Shown here: in pieces, positions 25,893-34,123 of the stretch | How the letters are laid out: each line of letters begins with the position of its first letter | Numbering within the stretch: position 1 is the stretch's first letter | Assembly (NCBI RefSeq): GCF_041261205.1 | Contig: NZ_JBGCCH010000006.1 | Location: 1-64,000 of the forward strand | Direction: 5' to 3' | Length of the DNA: 64,000 nucleotides | DNA from: Catenulispora sp. MAP5-51 | Lineage (GTDB): Bacteria > Actinomycetota > Actinomycetes > Streptomycetales > Catenulisporaceae | Notes under the pieces: generated by a model | Seen by the model: the letters and a program-made list of their open reading frames with translations, nothing else | Told to the model about the DNA's origin: nothing | Databases searched by the model: none | Translations under genes and position numbers: made by a program

Positions 25893-27262
25893 GCGCCGAC
25901 AAGCGGGCCGCCGCGCAGCGGGATGACGCCGCCGGACGCGAGGCTTTGGAGAACCAGTTCCGCACGATGTTCGCCGAACGCTCGGAGACGGTGCGGGTGA
26001 CGACGGCGCCGTACGCGAACCTCCGGCGGCGCATCGTCACGGCCCGCCGCCGGCGCCGGATGCGGATCGGCAGTGCCGGCGTCGCGTTCGCGGTGGCGGT
26101 CGTCGGGGTCGGCGTGTGGGCGACGGTGCCGGGCGGGCATCACGCGGCCGTCGCCCCGACCACGCCCGGCGTGGTGACCGGCGTCCCGGCGAAGGTCGTC
26201 TACGCCGACGGCCACACCGAGGTCTCCAACACCCTCGTGCGTGACGCCGCGCTGGACTGGCTGCGCACGAACTACACCGGGGATCTGAGCGGCACCACCG
26301 TGGTGACGACGTTCGACCAGCAAGCCCAGGGGGCGGCGGACGCCGTGCCGGACAGCAGCGCCGTCATCGTCGACGCGGACGACGGTGCCGTTCTGGCCCT
26401 CGGCGACGGCTGGAACCGGCCGCTGCCGATCGCCGACCTGATGAAGCCGATCCTGCTGGCGGCGGCGTTCCAGACCGGGAAGTACGGACCGGACTCGATG
26501 GTGCCGCTCGACACCGCGAAGCATCCGCTGTACTGGCCGCCGGGGGCACACCAGCCGATGACCTACCAGTCGGGGGACCACTCGGCCGACTGGCCGCCGG
26601 AATCACCCAACACGAGCATCGTCGACTATGCCGTCTCGCTCCGTTCGGCCGCCCAACTCGGTGCCAACGGTCCGTTCGCCCAAGTGGAACTGGGTTCGGG
26701 CATGTCACCGTCGGTGTTGCGCGACATGGGCGTCAGTCTCGGCCTGCCGAGCGCCACCGAGAACCTGGTGCCCGTGCCGAGCCTGGTGCTGGGGCCGGTG
26801 AAGGCGACTCCGCTGACGATGGCGACCGTCAACGCGACCTTCGCCGACGGTGGCGTCTGGCGGGAATCCCGGATGGTCGGCAAGCTGCTCGGCAAGAACG
26901 GCCGGGTCCTCTGGACTCCGCAGGACAAAGCCTCCCGAGTCCTGTCGCAGGCCGCCGCGGCACAGGTCACCGATGTGCTGCACTCGGCGCTGGCCGACGG
27001 CACCACCGGAGGCGGCCTCGACTACAGGACGATCGCCGGTGCCCGGACCTGGGCCATGGCCGCGGCCTCCAGCTCGCAGAACGCGGCCTGGACGGTCGGT
27101 GCCGACTCGCGTTATGTGATCTCGGTGGGGATGTCCAGGGAGGACGAGAACGGGAACCTTCTCCCGCTCGCCCAAGACAACCGCTACGGTCCCGGGATCG
27201 GCAGCCAGTTCGTGGGCAAGACGTGGGCGGGCCTGGTGCAGGCCGTGAGGAAGCTCGGCTGA
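25889..27262 (+). CDS. Membrane anti-sigma-like protein with inactive transpeptidase (PBP) domain
   Basis: A 457-residue single-pass protein: 60 cytoplasmic residues ending in an Arg-rich stretch, one helix (about 61-80) and a large outer domain. That domain follows the penicillin-binding transpeptidase order closely: TTVVTTFDQQAQGAAD, AVIVDADDGAVLAL, then IADLMKPILLAAAF where active enzymes have PGSTFKP, VPSLVLGPVKATPLTMATVNATFADGGV, DGRVLW-like NGRVLW, and AGARTW...AAWTVGADSRYVISVGM where active enzymes have AGKTGT...DAWFVGY. Ser of SxxK is Asp183, SxN reads SLR and KTG reads ART, so it cannot acylate. Inferred role: membrane partner of the ECF factor, possibly sensing cell-wall precursors or beta-lactams without catalysis. 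Confidence 0.75.
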   Translation: MSADKRAAAQRDDAAGREALENQFRTMFAERSETVRVTTAPYANLRRRIVTARRRRRMRIGSAGVAFAVAVVGVGVWATVPGGHHAAVAPTTPGVVTGVPAKVVYADGHTEVSNTLVRDAALDWLRTNYTGDLSGTTVVTTFDQQAQGAADAVPDSSAVIVDADDGAVLALGDGWNRPLPIADLMKPILLAAAFQTGKYGPDSMVPLDTAKHPLYWPPGAHQPMTYQSGDHSADWPPESPNTSIVDYAVSLRSAAQLGANGPFAQVELGSGMSPSVLRDMGVSLGLPSATENLVPVPSLVLGPVKATPLTMATVNATFADGGVWRESRMVGKLLGKNGRVLWTPQDKASRVLSQAAAAQVTDVLHSALADGTTGGGLDYRTIAGARTWAMAAASSSQNAAWTVGADSRYVISVGMSREDENGNLLPLAQDNRYGPGIGSQFVGKTWAGLVQAVRKLG

Positions 27263-27279
27263 TCGCGCGCCGCGGATGA

Positions 27280-27319
27280 CGGATCCGCCGGGCGGCCTGA
27301 GCGCCGCCCGGCGGATCCG
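27280..27319. terminator. Shared bidirectional terminator
   Basis: A perfect 17-base-pair stem (from CGGATCCGCCGGGCGGC) with a six-base loop CTGAGC, placed in the 67-base gap between the convergent sigma/anti-sigma operon and the DUF885 gene. Confidence 0.75.
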
Positions 27320-27329
27320 GGTCTTCGGC

Positions 27330-29015
27330 TCAGCGCAGCGCCACCCGCCGCGCCAGCCCCAGCGGCAACCCGCCAGACCCGGCGATCGTGTCGTGGAACT
27401 GCTTCAGCGTTCCCTTGCCCTGCTCCAAATACTGCGCCCGGATCGCCTCGATCTCCAGGCATCCGGTCAGATACGAAGGCGCCTGCGTCGGCCACGCGCA
27501 GTACCGGTTCACCTCGCCCTTGGCGGTCTCCGGCGTCAGCGAGGCCTTCGAGGCCATGAACGCCTCGGCCTCCTCCACGCTCATCTCCCCGGTGTGCAGC
27601 GCGGTGTCCACCACGATCCGCGCCGCCCGGAAGATGCGCGCGTCCAGGTGCCCGAGCTCGTGCCGGGGGTCGGCGAAGTAGCCCTGCTCGCGCATCGCGG
27701 TCTCGATGTACAGCGCCCAGCCCTCGGTGAAGTACGGGGTGGTGAACGCGCTGCGCACCGGCCGGCCCTGCTCGGCCACCCACGACAGGTGCCAGTGGTG
27801 CCCGGGGTAGGCCTCGTGCACGGCGATCGTCGGCATCGAGACCCGCGCGTTGGTCTTCAGCCGGCCGAGCACCGCCTCCGGCGAGGAGCCGGTCGGCGTG
27901 AACGGGACGTTGAACACGCCGGTCCGCGACGGGGTCAGCGCCGGCGGCCGGTTGTAGGAAGCCACCGACAGCACCGCGCGCAGGAACTCCGGGCCCGGCT
28001 GCACCAGGCACTCCTCGCCCGGCGCGAAGGACACCAGGCCGTGCTCCCTCGTGAACCGCCGGGCCCGCTCGGTCTCGGCGGTGTACTCCGCGAGCATCGC
28101 CTCCTCGGTCGGCGGGAAGTCCTCGCAGAGCATCTCCATCGTCGCGCGCCAGTCGCGGGACCCGCCGGGGATCCGCGCCGCCAGCTCCCGCATCTCGCCG
28201 TCGAGCCGGTCGTACGCGGCCTCGCCGCGCCGGTGCAGCTCCGCCGTGTCGTAGCCGAGCATCTCGACGTCCTGGAGCAGCCGCGAGTAGGTCTGCTCGC
28301 CGAGCCGCCAGTCGCCTTCGCAGCGCTCTGCGAAGTCCGTCAGGAACGCCGCCAGCTCGTCGAACGCCTCCGCGGCCGGCTCGGCGGCCTCGGCCACCCG
28401 GGCCCGCAGGGTCTCGTCCTGGAACATCGCCGGCAGCGACCCGGTCAGGAACGACCGCCCGGTGCGCGCCTGCCCCAGGGACCGGTTCACCAACAGCTTC
28501 GGGGCCAGGCCCGGGTCGAGGTTGCGGCGGCAGGCCGCCAGTACCTCAGGGACCTGCTTCAGCTTCTCCAGCGACTCCTCGGCCAGACGCTCCTCCGGCC
28601 GGGTCCGCTGCTGGAGCGGGATGTAGAGGCCGTACAGCGCGACGCTCACGTAGTCGGCGGGGTCGCGGAGCCACACCTGCCGTCCGGACATGATGGCGTG
28701 CTTGCGCAGCTGGGCCCGGATCAGGTCGCGGTCGACCCCGTCCTCGAAGGCTCCGTCCCCGGCGTCGTCTCCGGCATCGTTCCCGGCGTCGTCCCCGCCC
28801 CCGGCCCCGGCCAGCGCGTCCAGCTTCGCCAGGTGGGCCGCCGCCTCGCGGGCCCGGCGCTCGTAGCCCTCGGCCGAGAGATCGCCGAGGGTCCTCGTGC
28901 GCTCCGGATCGTCGGAGCCCATGATCGTGGCCGAGACCGGATTCGAGTCCAGGTGCCAGCCGACCGCCGCGGCGACCGCCGACGCCACCGGGCTCTGGGA
29001 GTCTTCAGTGGTCAT
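27330..29015 (-). CDS. DUF885 family putative metallopeptidase
   Basis: A 561-residue DUF885 protein. The family's HExxH-like zinc signature appears as VHEAYPGHHWHLS, with a distal Glu helix (TEGWALYIETAMREQGYF, followed by ELGHLDARIFRAARIVVDTALHTG). These proteins are M32/thimet-oligopeptidase-like metallohydrolases, mostly uncharacterised. No signal peptide is evident, so it is probably cytoplasmic. The ATG at 29015 begins MTTEDSQSP; an earlier in-frame start at 29045 is less likely. An Asp/Gly-rich loop (GAGGGDDAGNDAGDDAGDGA) near residue 85 is an expanded low-complexity stretch. Confidence 0.85.
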   Translation of the reverse strand: MTTEDSQSPVASAVAAAVGWHLDSNPVSATIMGSDDPERTRTLGDLSAEGYERRAREAAAHLAKLDALAGAGGGDDAGNDAGDDAGDGAFEDGVDRDLIRAQLRKHAIMSGRQVWLRDPADYVSVALYGLYIPLQQRTRPEERLAEESLEKLKQVPEVLAACRRNLDPGLAPKLLVNRSLGQARTGRSFLTGSLPAMFQDETLRARVAEAAEPAAEAFDELAAFLTDFAERCEGDWRLGEQTYSRLLQDVEMLGYDTAELHRRGEAAYDRLDGEMRELAARIPGGSRDWRATMEMLCEDFPPTEEAMLAEYTAETERARRFTREHGLVSFAPGEECLVQPGPEFLRAVLSVASYNRPPALTPSRTGVFNVPFTPTGSSPEAVLGRLKTNARVSMPTIAVHEAYPGHHWHLSWVAEQGRPVRSAFTTPYFTEGWALYIETAMREQGYFADPRHELGHLDARIFRAARIVVDTALHTGEMSVEEAEAFMASKASLTPETAKGEVNRYCAWPTQAPSYLTGCLEIEAIRAQYLEQGKGTLKQFHDTIAGSGGLPLGLARRVALR

Positions 29016-29151
29016 GGGCCGACCGTAGCGCTCCAAGAGCATCAACGGCGATGAAGATCCCCCCTTGACCGACCCTCGTCGCCGGTCTGGACCAGTGCCG
29101 ACGGTGCGGCACCGGCCCAGGCCGGCATGCTCGGAACCTCGCGCACCGGGC

Positions 29152-29955
29152 TCAGAACGAGGCGTTCCTCACCCAGTGGTCCAACAGGGTGTGGTCGCCC
29201 AGGGCCTCGATCTCCTTGGCCCCCGGCGCGCGCCGTCCCCAGACGAACAGGTACAGCTCGCCGACCGGTCCGCGGACGGCCGCGGCGCCCTTGGCGTGCG
29301 CCCGGCGCCAGCGGAAGCCGTGCGGCTCCAGGGTGATCAGCCACTCCGCGCGCTCCTCGCCGACCGCCGCGGGGTCGCCGTCGGTGGCGTGCAGGTGCAG
29401 GGTCTCGCCGTCGCCGGTCAGGGCTCTGATCTTCGGGGCGAACGCGGCCGCGGCGGGCAGCACGGTCAGGAACTCGTCGATGCCGTCGGCCGCCACCGCC
29501 GGGTCGAACTGCGGCGTCTGGCCGAGGGCCAGGAGCATGTCGCCGCGGTGCATGGCGGTCTCGTGCAGCATCCGCCGCGCCCAGAACCGGGCGTGCTGGT
29601 CCGGCCCCCAGGACCACACCGGCTTGTCCGGGCCGGCCTCGCGGACGGCGTACGCCAGCTCCGCCGCGCCCGCGCGGACCCAGTCGCCGTAGCCCGCGTA
29701 GGACTCCGGGAAGCCCAGGTCCAGGCTGCGCGGGTTCACGGCTTCCTGGCCCGGCGAGCGCACGATGGCCGCGGCCCAGCGGTGCGCCGTGCCGATGTGC
29801 CGCGCGACCTTGCGCACGTTCCAGCCCGGGCAGGAGGGGGCCGGACGGCCCCAGTCGTCGGTGCCGAGGGACTCGAGCAGCGTCGCCACGCGCTCGGCCT
29901 CAGCAGTGAATCGTTCCGTGTGGACGAGGTGCGGGTTGGCCGTCTCGCTCATCAT
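29152..29955 (-). CDS. Mycothiol-dependent maleylpyruvate isomerase-family protein
   Basis: A 267-residue DinB/MDMPI-fold protein. The N-terminal domain has the metal ligand pattern APSCPGWNVRKVARHIGTAHRWAA and the later HETAMHRGDMLLALG, whose histidines bind the divalent metal; the C-terminal domain carries LHLHATDGDP and VRGPVGELYLFVWGR, typical of the MDMPI C-terminal (SCP2-like) domain. Mycothiol is assumed as thiol cofactor. Substrate unknown. GAAGG is seven bases ahead of the ATG at 29955; an ATG at 29970 is the longer alternative. Confidence 0.82.
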   Translation of the reverse strand: MMSETANPHLVHTERFTAEAERVATLLESLGTDDWGRPAPSCPGWNVRKVARHIGTAHRWAAAIVRSPGQEAVNPRSLDLGFPESYAGYGDWVRAGAAELAYAVREAGPDKPVWSWGPDQHARFWARRMLHETAMHRGDMLLALGQTPQFDPAVAADGIDEFLTVLPAAAAFAPKIRALTGDGETLHLHATDGDPAAVGEERAEWLITLEPHGFRWRRAHAKGAAAVRGPVGELYLFVWGRRAPGAKEIEALGDHTLLDHWVRNASF

Positions 29956-29970
29956 CGGCTTGCCTTCCAT

Positions 29971-30337
29971 CGGTGGTCTCGGGCGCCGCCGGGCCTTGCG
30001 GACGAGGGTGCGCGCGGCGGGACGACGGCGTGAGGGGACGAGTCATCGGTGGTGAACGGTTATGGAATTTGTTGTGGACGACGGTGCGTCCAGGAGGAAC
30101 ATTGGACCACCGCGCGGCGGCCCGCCACCCCCAGACGTGTGATCATCGTCTCTTGCGTCCGCGTGGTTCCCGACCACCTTCCCCGGCGGGTCGGTTTTCA
30201 TACCTGAGCCGCAGGTCGAAGCTGACGGAAGGGCGCGGTTTCCGCCAGGTCGCGCCGGTGCGTAACAATCGGGCAAAGGACCCGGGGCTCACCGAGCACG
30301 AGCACGGTGGCGGACGGGACGATCGGGAGGCAGGCGC
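29971..30337. other. Intergenic region, no gene recognised
   Basis: The divergent interval between the MDMPI-like gene and the transporter. It contains a somewhat less GC-rich patch (30060-30090) and the start of a 26-codon ATG frame at 30062 that I do not regard as a gene. Promoters for both flanking genes must lie here, but I cannot assign -10/-35 boxes with confidence. Confidence 0.4.
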
Positions 30338-31213
30338 GTGGGACTGGCATGGGGCTTGGTGGCGGCCGTCGTCTGCGCGCTGGCCTACGGGTCGGCGACG
30401 GTGTTCCAGGCGATCGGCGCCGGGCGCACCGAGGACACCGCCGGCGCCGGGGTGGACCCGCGGGTGCTGATCAGGGCCCTGTCCCAGCTGCCGTTCCTGG
30501 CCGGCATGGCCCTGGACACCGTGGGACTGGTGGCGGACCTGGTGGCGCTGGAGAAGCTGCCGCTGTTCGCGGTGCAGGCCATCATGAACTGCTCGCTGGC
30601 GGTCACCGCGCTGCTGTCGGTGCCGCTGCTGAAGGCCAGGCTGAGCCGCAACGACTGGATCGCCGTCGGCGCGGTGGTGCTGGGCCTGATCCTGGTCGGC
30701 ATCTCGGCCGGCGCCGAGTCGCCGGTGCACGTGGGCCGCGCTTTCCACTGGGGCATGCTGGTCGCGGTCGTGGTGCTGATCGCCGGGTCGTCGCTGGCGA
30801 TCTGGAAACTCGGCGGCAACTCGGTGGTGCTCGCGGCGTTCGCCGGATCACTGTTCGGCGCGTTCGCGATCTGTGTGCGGATCCTGCCGGATCTCCATCT
30901 CACGGCGCTGTTGACCGACCCGGCGACCTACGCGGGGGTGATCGCCTCGATCACCGGGTTCCTGTTCCTCACCACGGCCCTGCAGCGCGGTTCGGCGACG
31001 ATCGCCACGGCGACGCTGGTGGTGGGGGAGACCGGACTGCCGGCGCTGCTGGGGTTCACGCTGTTCCACGACCACACGCGGCACGGGTTCGTGCCGGTGG
31101 CCGTGGTCGGCTTCCTGTGCGCGGTCGGCGGTGCGGTCTCGCTGTCGCGCTTCGGGGAGGCCGGCGATCAGGGCGCGGGCGCGGCCTCGGGGGAGTCGTC
31201 GGCGGCCGGCTGA
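30338..31213 (+). CDS. EamA-like drug/metabolite transporter-type membrane protein
   Basis: A 291-residue membrane protein with about nine hydrophobic helices (for example GLVAAVVCALAYGSATVFQAI, DWIAVGAVVLGLILVGIS, WGMLVAVVVLIAGSSLAIW and FVPVAVVGFLCAVGGAVSLSRF), in the two-fold pattern of the DMT superfamily. The GTG at 30338 has GGGAGG seven bases ahead. The last 46 bases overlap the convergent DedA-family gene. Substrate unknown. Confidence 0.75.
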   Translation: MGLAWGLVAAVVCALAYGSATVFQAIGAGRTEDTAGAGVDPRVLIRALSQLPFLAGMALDTVGLVADLVALEKLPLFAVQAIMNCSLAVTALLSVPLLKARLSRNDWIAVGAVVLGLILVGISAGAESPVHVGRAFHWGMLVAVVVLIAGSSLAIWKLGGNSVVLAAFAGSLFGAFAICVRILPDLHLTALLTDPATYAGVIASITGFLFLTTALQRGSATIATATLVVGETGLPALLGFTLFHDHTRHGFVPVAVVGFLCAVGGAVSLSRFGEAGDQGAGAASGESSAAG

Positions 31214-31998
31214 CGGCCGCCGACCCGCTCCACCCCGTGGTCGAAGGCGTCCTCGAAGGCGTCCTCGACGGCGGCGATGGCGTGCTTCACGTCGTCGACG
31301 AGGTCGTCTCCTCGGTCTTCCCGGTCTGCTCGGTCTGCTCGGCCTGCTCGGCCTGCTCGGCCTTCTCCTTTGGCCGGCTCAGCCGCTCCTTTGCGCCGCT
31401 TCACCACGAACAGCGCCGCGGCGCCGACCACGACCAGGCCCAGCAGCACCCAGCTGACCACCGAGGCGTAGTGCTCGACCTTGTGCCAGGCGTTGCCGGC
31501 CGCGTAGCCCAGAAGGGTGAACCCGGTGGCCCAGACGATGCCGCCGAGCGCGTTCCAGAACAGGAATTTCCGGTATGGGATGCGCGAGACGCCGCACAGC
31601 CCGGGCACCAGCGCCCGCAGCGCGGCCGCGAAGCGCCCGGTGAACACCGCCTTGCCGCCGAGCCGGTTGATCAGCTGCTTGCCCTGCTCGATGTGCTCAG
31701 GCTTGACGAACCGGGCCGGAAGCCTGGTGAGCAGGCTGTCGCCCCACTTCTTGCCGACCTCGTAGCCCACGCTGTCGCCGATGATCGCGCCGAGGATCGC
31801 CGCGGCCAGCGCCACCCCGAGGTTGACCTTCCCGCTGAAGGCCAGGAACCCGCCGATCACCACGGCGATCTCGCCGGGGATCAGGAAGCCCAGGAAGACC
31901 GAGGCCTCCAGCGCCGGGAGCAGGAACACCAGGGCCAGCGCCGCCGGGCCGGGCAGTTTCTGCAGCGTGTCCGCGATCCAGGTCAGTAGGGCTCCCAT
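31168..31998 (-). CDS. DedA-family membrane protein (VTT domain)
   Basis: A 276-residue DedA/VTT protein: ALEASVFLGFLIPGEIAVVIGGFLA, GAIIGDSVGYEVGKKWGD, and the family hallmark FTGRFAAALRALVPGLCGVSRIPYRKFLFWNALGGIVWATGFTLLGY, then a last helix SVVSWVLLGLVVVGAAALFVV. DedA proteins act as phospholipid scramblases/undecaprenyl-phosphate or lipid carriers. Beyond residue ~205 a 70-residue charged tail begins with a degenerate GRA/DRA repeat (encoded by a CTCGGCCTG-type repeat at 31323-31362) and runs across the 3' end of the convergent transporter gene. The ATG at 31998 is preferred to a TTG nine bases upstream. Confidence 0.85.
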   Translation of the reverse strand: MGALLTWIADTLQKLPGPAALALVFLLPALEASVFLGFLIPGEIAVVIGGFLAFSGKVNLGVALAAAILGAIIGDSVGYEVGKKWGDSLLTRLPARFVKPEHIEQGKQLINRLGGKAVFTGRFAAALRALVPGLCGVSRIPYRKFLFWNALGGIVWATGFTLLGYAAGNAWHKVEHYASVVSWVLLGLVVVGAAALFVVKRRKGAAEPAKGEGRAGRAGRADRADREDRGDDLVDDVKHAIAAVEDAFEDAFDHGVERVGGRQPAADDSPEAAPAP

Positions 31999-32078
31999 GG
32001 CGGTCAAGCTTAGGCGGTCCGCATTTTCCGCGGGACGTGCGAAGGTCGCCGATCGGCGTCATACCTTCGGATGACCTC

Positions 32079-32492
32079 TCACGCGTGCGACGGCACCCGG
32101 GTCCACGCGCGGACTATGTCGCGCACCGAGATCATCCCGACCACCTCGTCCCCGTCCACCACGATCAGGTGCCGGAACCCGCCCCGGGTCATGGCCTCGG
32201 CGGCCTGCTCCAATGTCCAGCGCGGGGTGGCGAAGACGACGTCCGAGGTCAGGTGCCCCTCCACGCACTCGGTGTCGGCGTCCCGGCCGCCGCCGAGGGC
32301 GTGCAGGATGTCCCGCTCGGTGATGATGCCGATGCCGGAGGTCTCGGGGTTGTGCACCACGGCGCTGCCGACCCCGCGCTGGGTCATCCGCTGCGCCGCC
32401 TGGCGCAGTGTGTGGCGGGGGCCGATCATGAGTATCTCGGTGGACATGGCGTCGACGACGTGGGCGGCGTGGCGTGTGCTGGGGATGGACAT
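32079..32492 (-). CDS. CBS-domain pair protein
   Basis: A 137-residue protein made of two CBS motifs: MSTEILMIGPRHTLRQAAQRMTQRGVGSAVVHNPETSGIGIITERDILHAL and VEGHLTSDVVFATPRWTLEQAAEAMTRGGFRHLIVVDGDEVVGMISVRDIVR. Stand-alone CBS pairs bind adenine nucleotides or regulate partner proteins. No partner domain is attached, and the neighbours (DedA downstream, hisN upstream, all minus strand) do not identify one. Confidence 0.87.
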   Translation of the reverse strand: MSIPSTRHAAHVVDAMSTEILMIGPRHTLRQAAQRMTQRGVGSAVVHNPETSGIGIITERDILHALGGGRDADTECVEGHLTSDVVFATPRWTLEQAAEAMTRGGFRHLIVVDGDEVVGMISVRDIVRAWTRVPSHA

Positions 32493-32624
32493 GCTCGCTC
32501 CCTGATGATTCGCCTGGGGGTGGGGGCCGTGCCCGGGGGTGGCACGGTGGCCGACGGGCTCCTCTTCACAAATTCACATGCGAGGAAGACGTTGGCAAGG
32601 CGAAAGGCGGGAGATCTTTTTTGT

Positions 32625-33428
32625 TCACCCCTCCAGCTGCTGGCCGCCCACGTAATAAAGCAATTCCTCGTGCAGTAGGCCGTTGGAGACCGCCGCGGAG
32701 CCGCCGAGCACCCCGGGCACGCCGTCCACCGAGGTGAACATGCCGCCGGCCTCGGTGACGATCACCGCCAGCGCCGCCATGTCCCACAGCGACAGCTCCG
32801 GCTCGGCCGCGATGTCGCAGGCGCCCTCGGCGACCAGCATGTGCGACCAGAAGTCGCCGTAGGCGCGGGTCCGCCAGCAGGCGCGGGACAGGTCCAGGAA
32901 GGCCTCCAGCTTCCCGTACTCCTCCCAGGACGTCACAGAGCTGTACGCCAGCGAGGCGTCGGCTATGGCCGTCACCTTGGAGACGTGGCAGCGCTGCGCC
33001 GAGGACAGCGAGCGGCCGGTGAACGCCCCGCCCCCCTTGGCCGCCCACCAGCGCCGGCCCAGAGCCGGGGCCGAAACCACGCCGGCCACCACCTCCTCGC
33101 CCTCCATCAGGCCGATGAGCGTGGCCCAGACCGGGACCCCGCGCACGTAGTTCTTGGTGCCGTCGATCGGGTCGATGATCCATTTGCGGCCGGTCGCGCC
33201 GGCCGCGGTCTCGCCGAACTCCTCGCCGAGCATCGCGTCGCGCGGACGCGCGCGGGACAGCGCGGAGCGGATCGCCTCCTCGGCCGCCTTGTCGGCATCG
33301 GAGACCGGGGTCATGTCGGGCTTGGCCTCCACCACCAGATCCCGGGCCTTGTAGCGGCCCATGGAGATGGCGTCGGCGGAGTCAGCGAGGACGTGGGCCA
33401 GCCGAAGGTCGTCGTCGAAGGCGGTCAT
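32625..33428 (-). CDS. hisN: Histidinol-phosphatase, inositol monophosphatase family
   Basis: A 267-residue inositol-monophosphatase-fold enzyme with metal-site motifs GEEFGE (residue ~69), WIIDPIDGTKNYVRG (~84-98) and WDMAALAVIVTEAGG (~217-231). The sequence resembles actinobacterial HisN, which dephosphorylates histidinol phosphate in histidine synthesis; GEEFG and the GTKNYVRGVPVWATLI stretch favour HisN over SuhB-type enzymes. It is unlinked to other his genes here. The ATG at 33428 diverges from the gene at 33750. Confidence 0.82.
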   Translation of the reverse strand: MTAFDDDLRLAHVLADSADAISMGRYKARDLVVEAKPDMTPVSDADKAAEEAIRSALSRARPRDAMLGEEFGETAAGATGRKWIIDPIDGTKNYVRGVPVWATLIGLMEGEEVVAGVVSAPALGRRWWAAKGGGAFTGRSLSSAQRCHVSKVTAIADASLAYSSVTSWEEYGKLEAFLDLSRACWRTRAYGDFWSHMLVAEGACDIAAEPELSLWDMAALAVIVTEAGGMFTSVDGVPGVLGGSAAVSNGLLHEELLYYVGGQQLEG

Positions 33429-33749
33429 GGGTCACACGATAGGGCGAATCCGCGACCCGCCGCGCCTGTCCTCCCAGGATGTGACCCCCGTCCTCACTAG
33501 GCTGGCCGTATCTTCCGACGAACATCGCCCCCAGGCCTGACGCCGCCGCGACGGACACCGATCCCCTCGCCGCGGCGGCTGAGGTCGTGGCTGGGTTTCG
33601 GGGAGGAGTCGCCGGCGGAGTCGCCGGCGCCTGCGCCGCGCCCGAAACCGCTGCCGACACTGCCGTCGCTGCCGTCGCTGCCATCACTGCCACCCGAGCC
33701 GGCTCGGGCGCCGGCGCCGTCCTCCACCGCCCGGCGGACCAGGGAGCGC

Positions 33750-34079
33750 GTGGACCGGCTACCGGCCGACCTGCTCGAGCCGGTCGTCGAGCCCCGGTGC
33801 GGCATCGACGGCTGGACCTATCAGGGCACCACGCTCGAGGAGTGCTTCCCGCCGCACGTCGAGGCCGAGCTGGCGCAGACCGTCCACATGATCTGCGCCC
33901 GGCTGGCCACCGCGTGGAACTACCGGCGCGCGGCGCAGCTGCTGGAAGGTCAGCGTGCTTACTCGCAGGCCTACGCCGTTCTGGAGATCTGGTCCGCCGA
34001 GGGGCCCGACCCGGATCCCACGCTGCCGAAATGGCGGGCCCGCCTGGCCCGCGCGGTGCTGTCGAACTCCGGGGCGTGA
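33750..34079 (+). CDS. Small conserved protein, unknown
   Basis: A 109-residue acidic/aromatic protein from a GTG at 33750. It contains GIDGWTYQGTTLEECFP and VHMICARLATAWNYRRAAQLLEGQRAYSQAYAVLEIW, probably helical. I do not recognise a family. The frame is open upstream without a stop back to 33501 and reads a proline-rich, GC3-rich, linker-like sequence (PTLPSLPSLPSLPPEPARAP), but no ATG, GTG or TTG is present there, so the true 5' end is uncertain. Confidence 0.5.
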   Translation: MDRLPADLLEPVVEPRCGIDGWTYQGTTLEECFPPHVEAELAQTVHMICARLATAWNYRRAAQLLEGQRAYSQAYAVLEIWSAEGPDPDPTLPKWRARLARAVLSNSGA

Positions 34080-34087
34080 AACCGGAC

Positions 34088-34116
34088 GCTTGACAGCAGT
34101 CGCCGCCATGTCAAGC
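34088..34116. promoter_or_regulatory. Inverted repeat upstream of the TetR gene, probable autoregulatory operator
   Basis: GCTTGACA and TGTCAAGC form perfect eight-base arms around a 13-base spacer, ending seven bases before the ATG at 34124. The left arm contains a consensus -35 hexamer (TTGACA), so repressor binding would cover the promoter. The short distance to the ATG suggests a leaderless transcript. Confidence 0.6.
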
Positions 34117-34123
34117 TAGCTTC

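Noticed and set aside
30062-30142. 26-codon ATG frame in the gap before the transporter gene
   Set aside because: Too short, with no ribosome site, and the C-terminal part is Pro/Gly low complexity.
33587-34093. 168-residue frame overlapping the gene at 33750
   Set aside because: It is an out-of-frame shadow with repetitive Ala/Val/Arg composition, while the 33750 frame has normal amino-acid balance.
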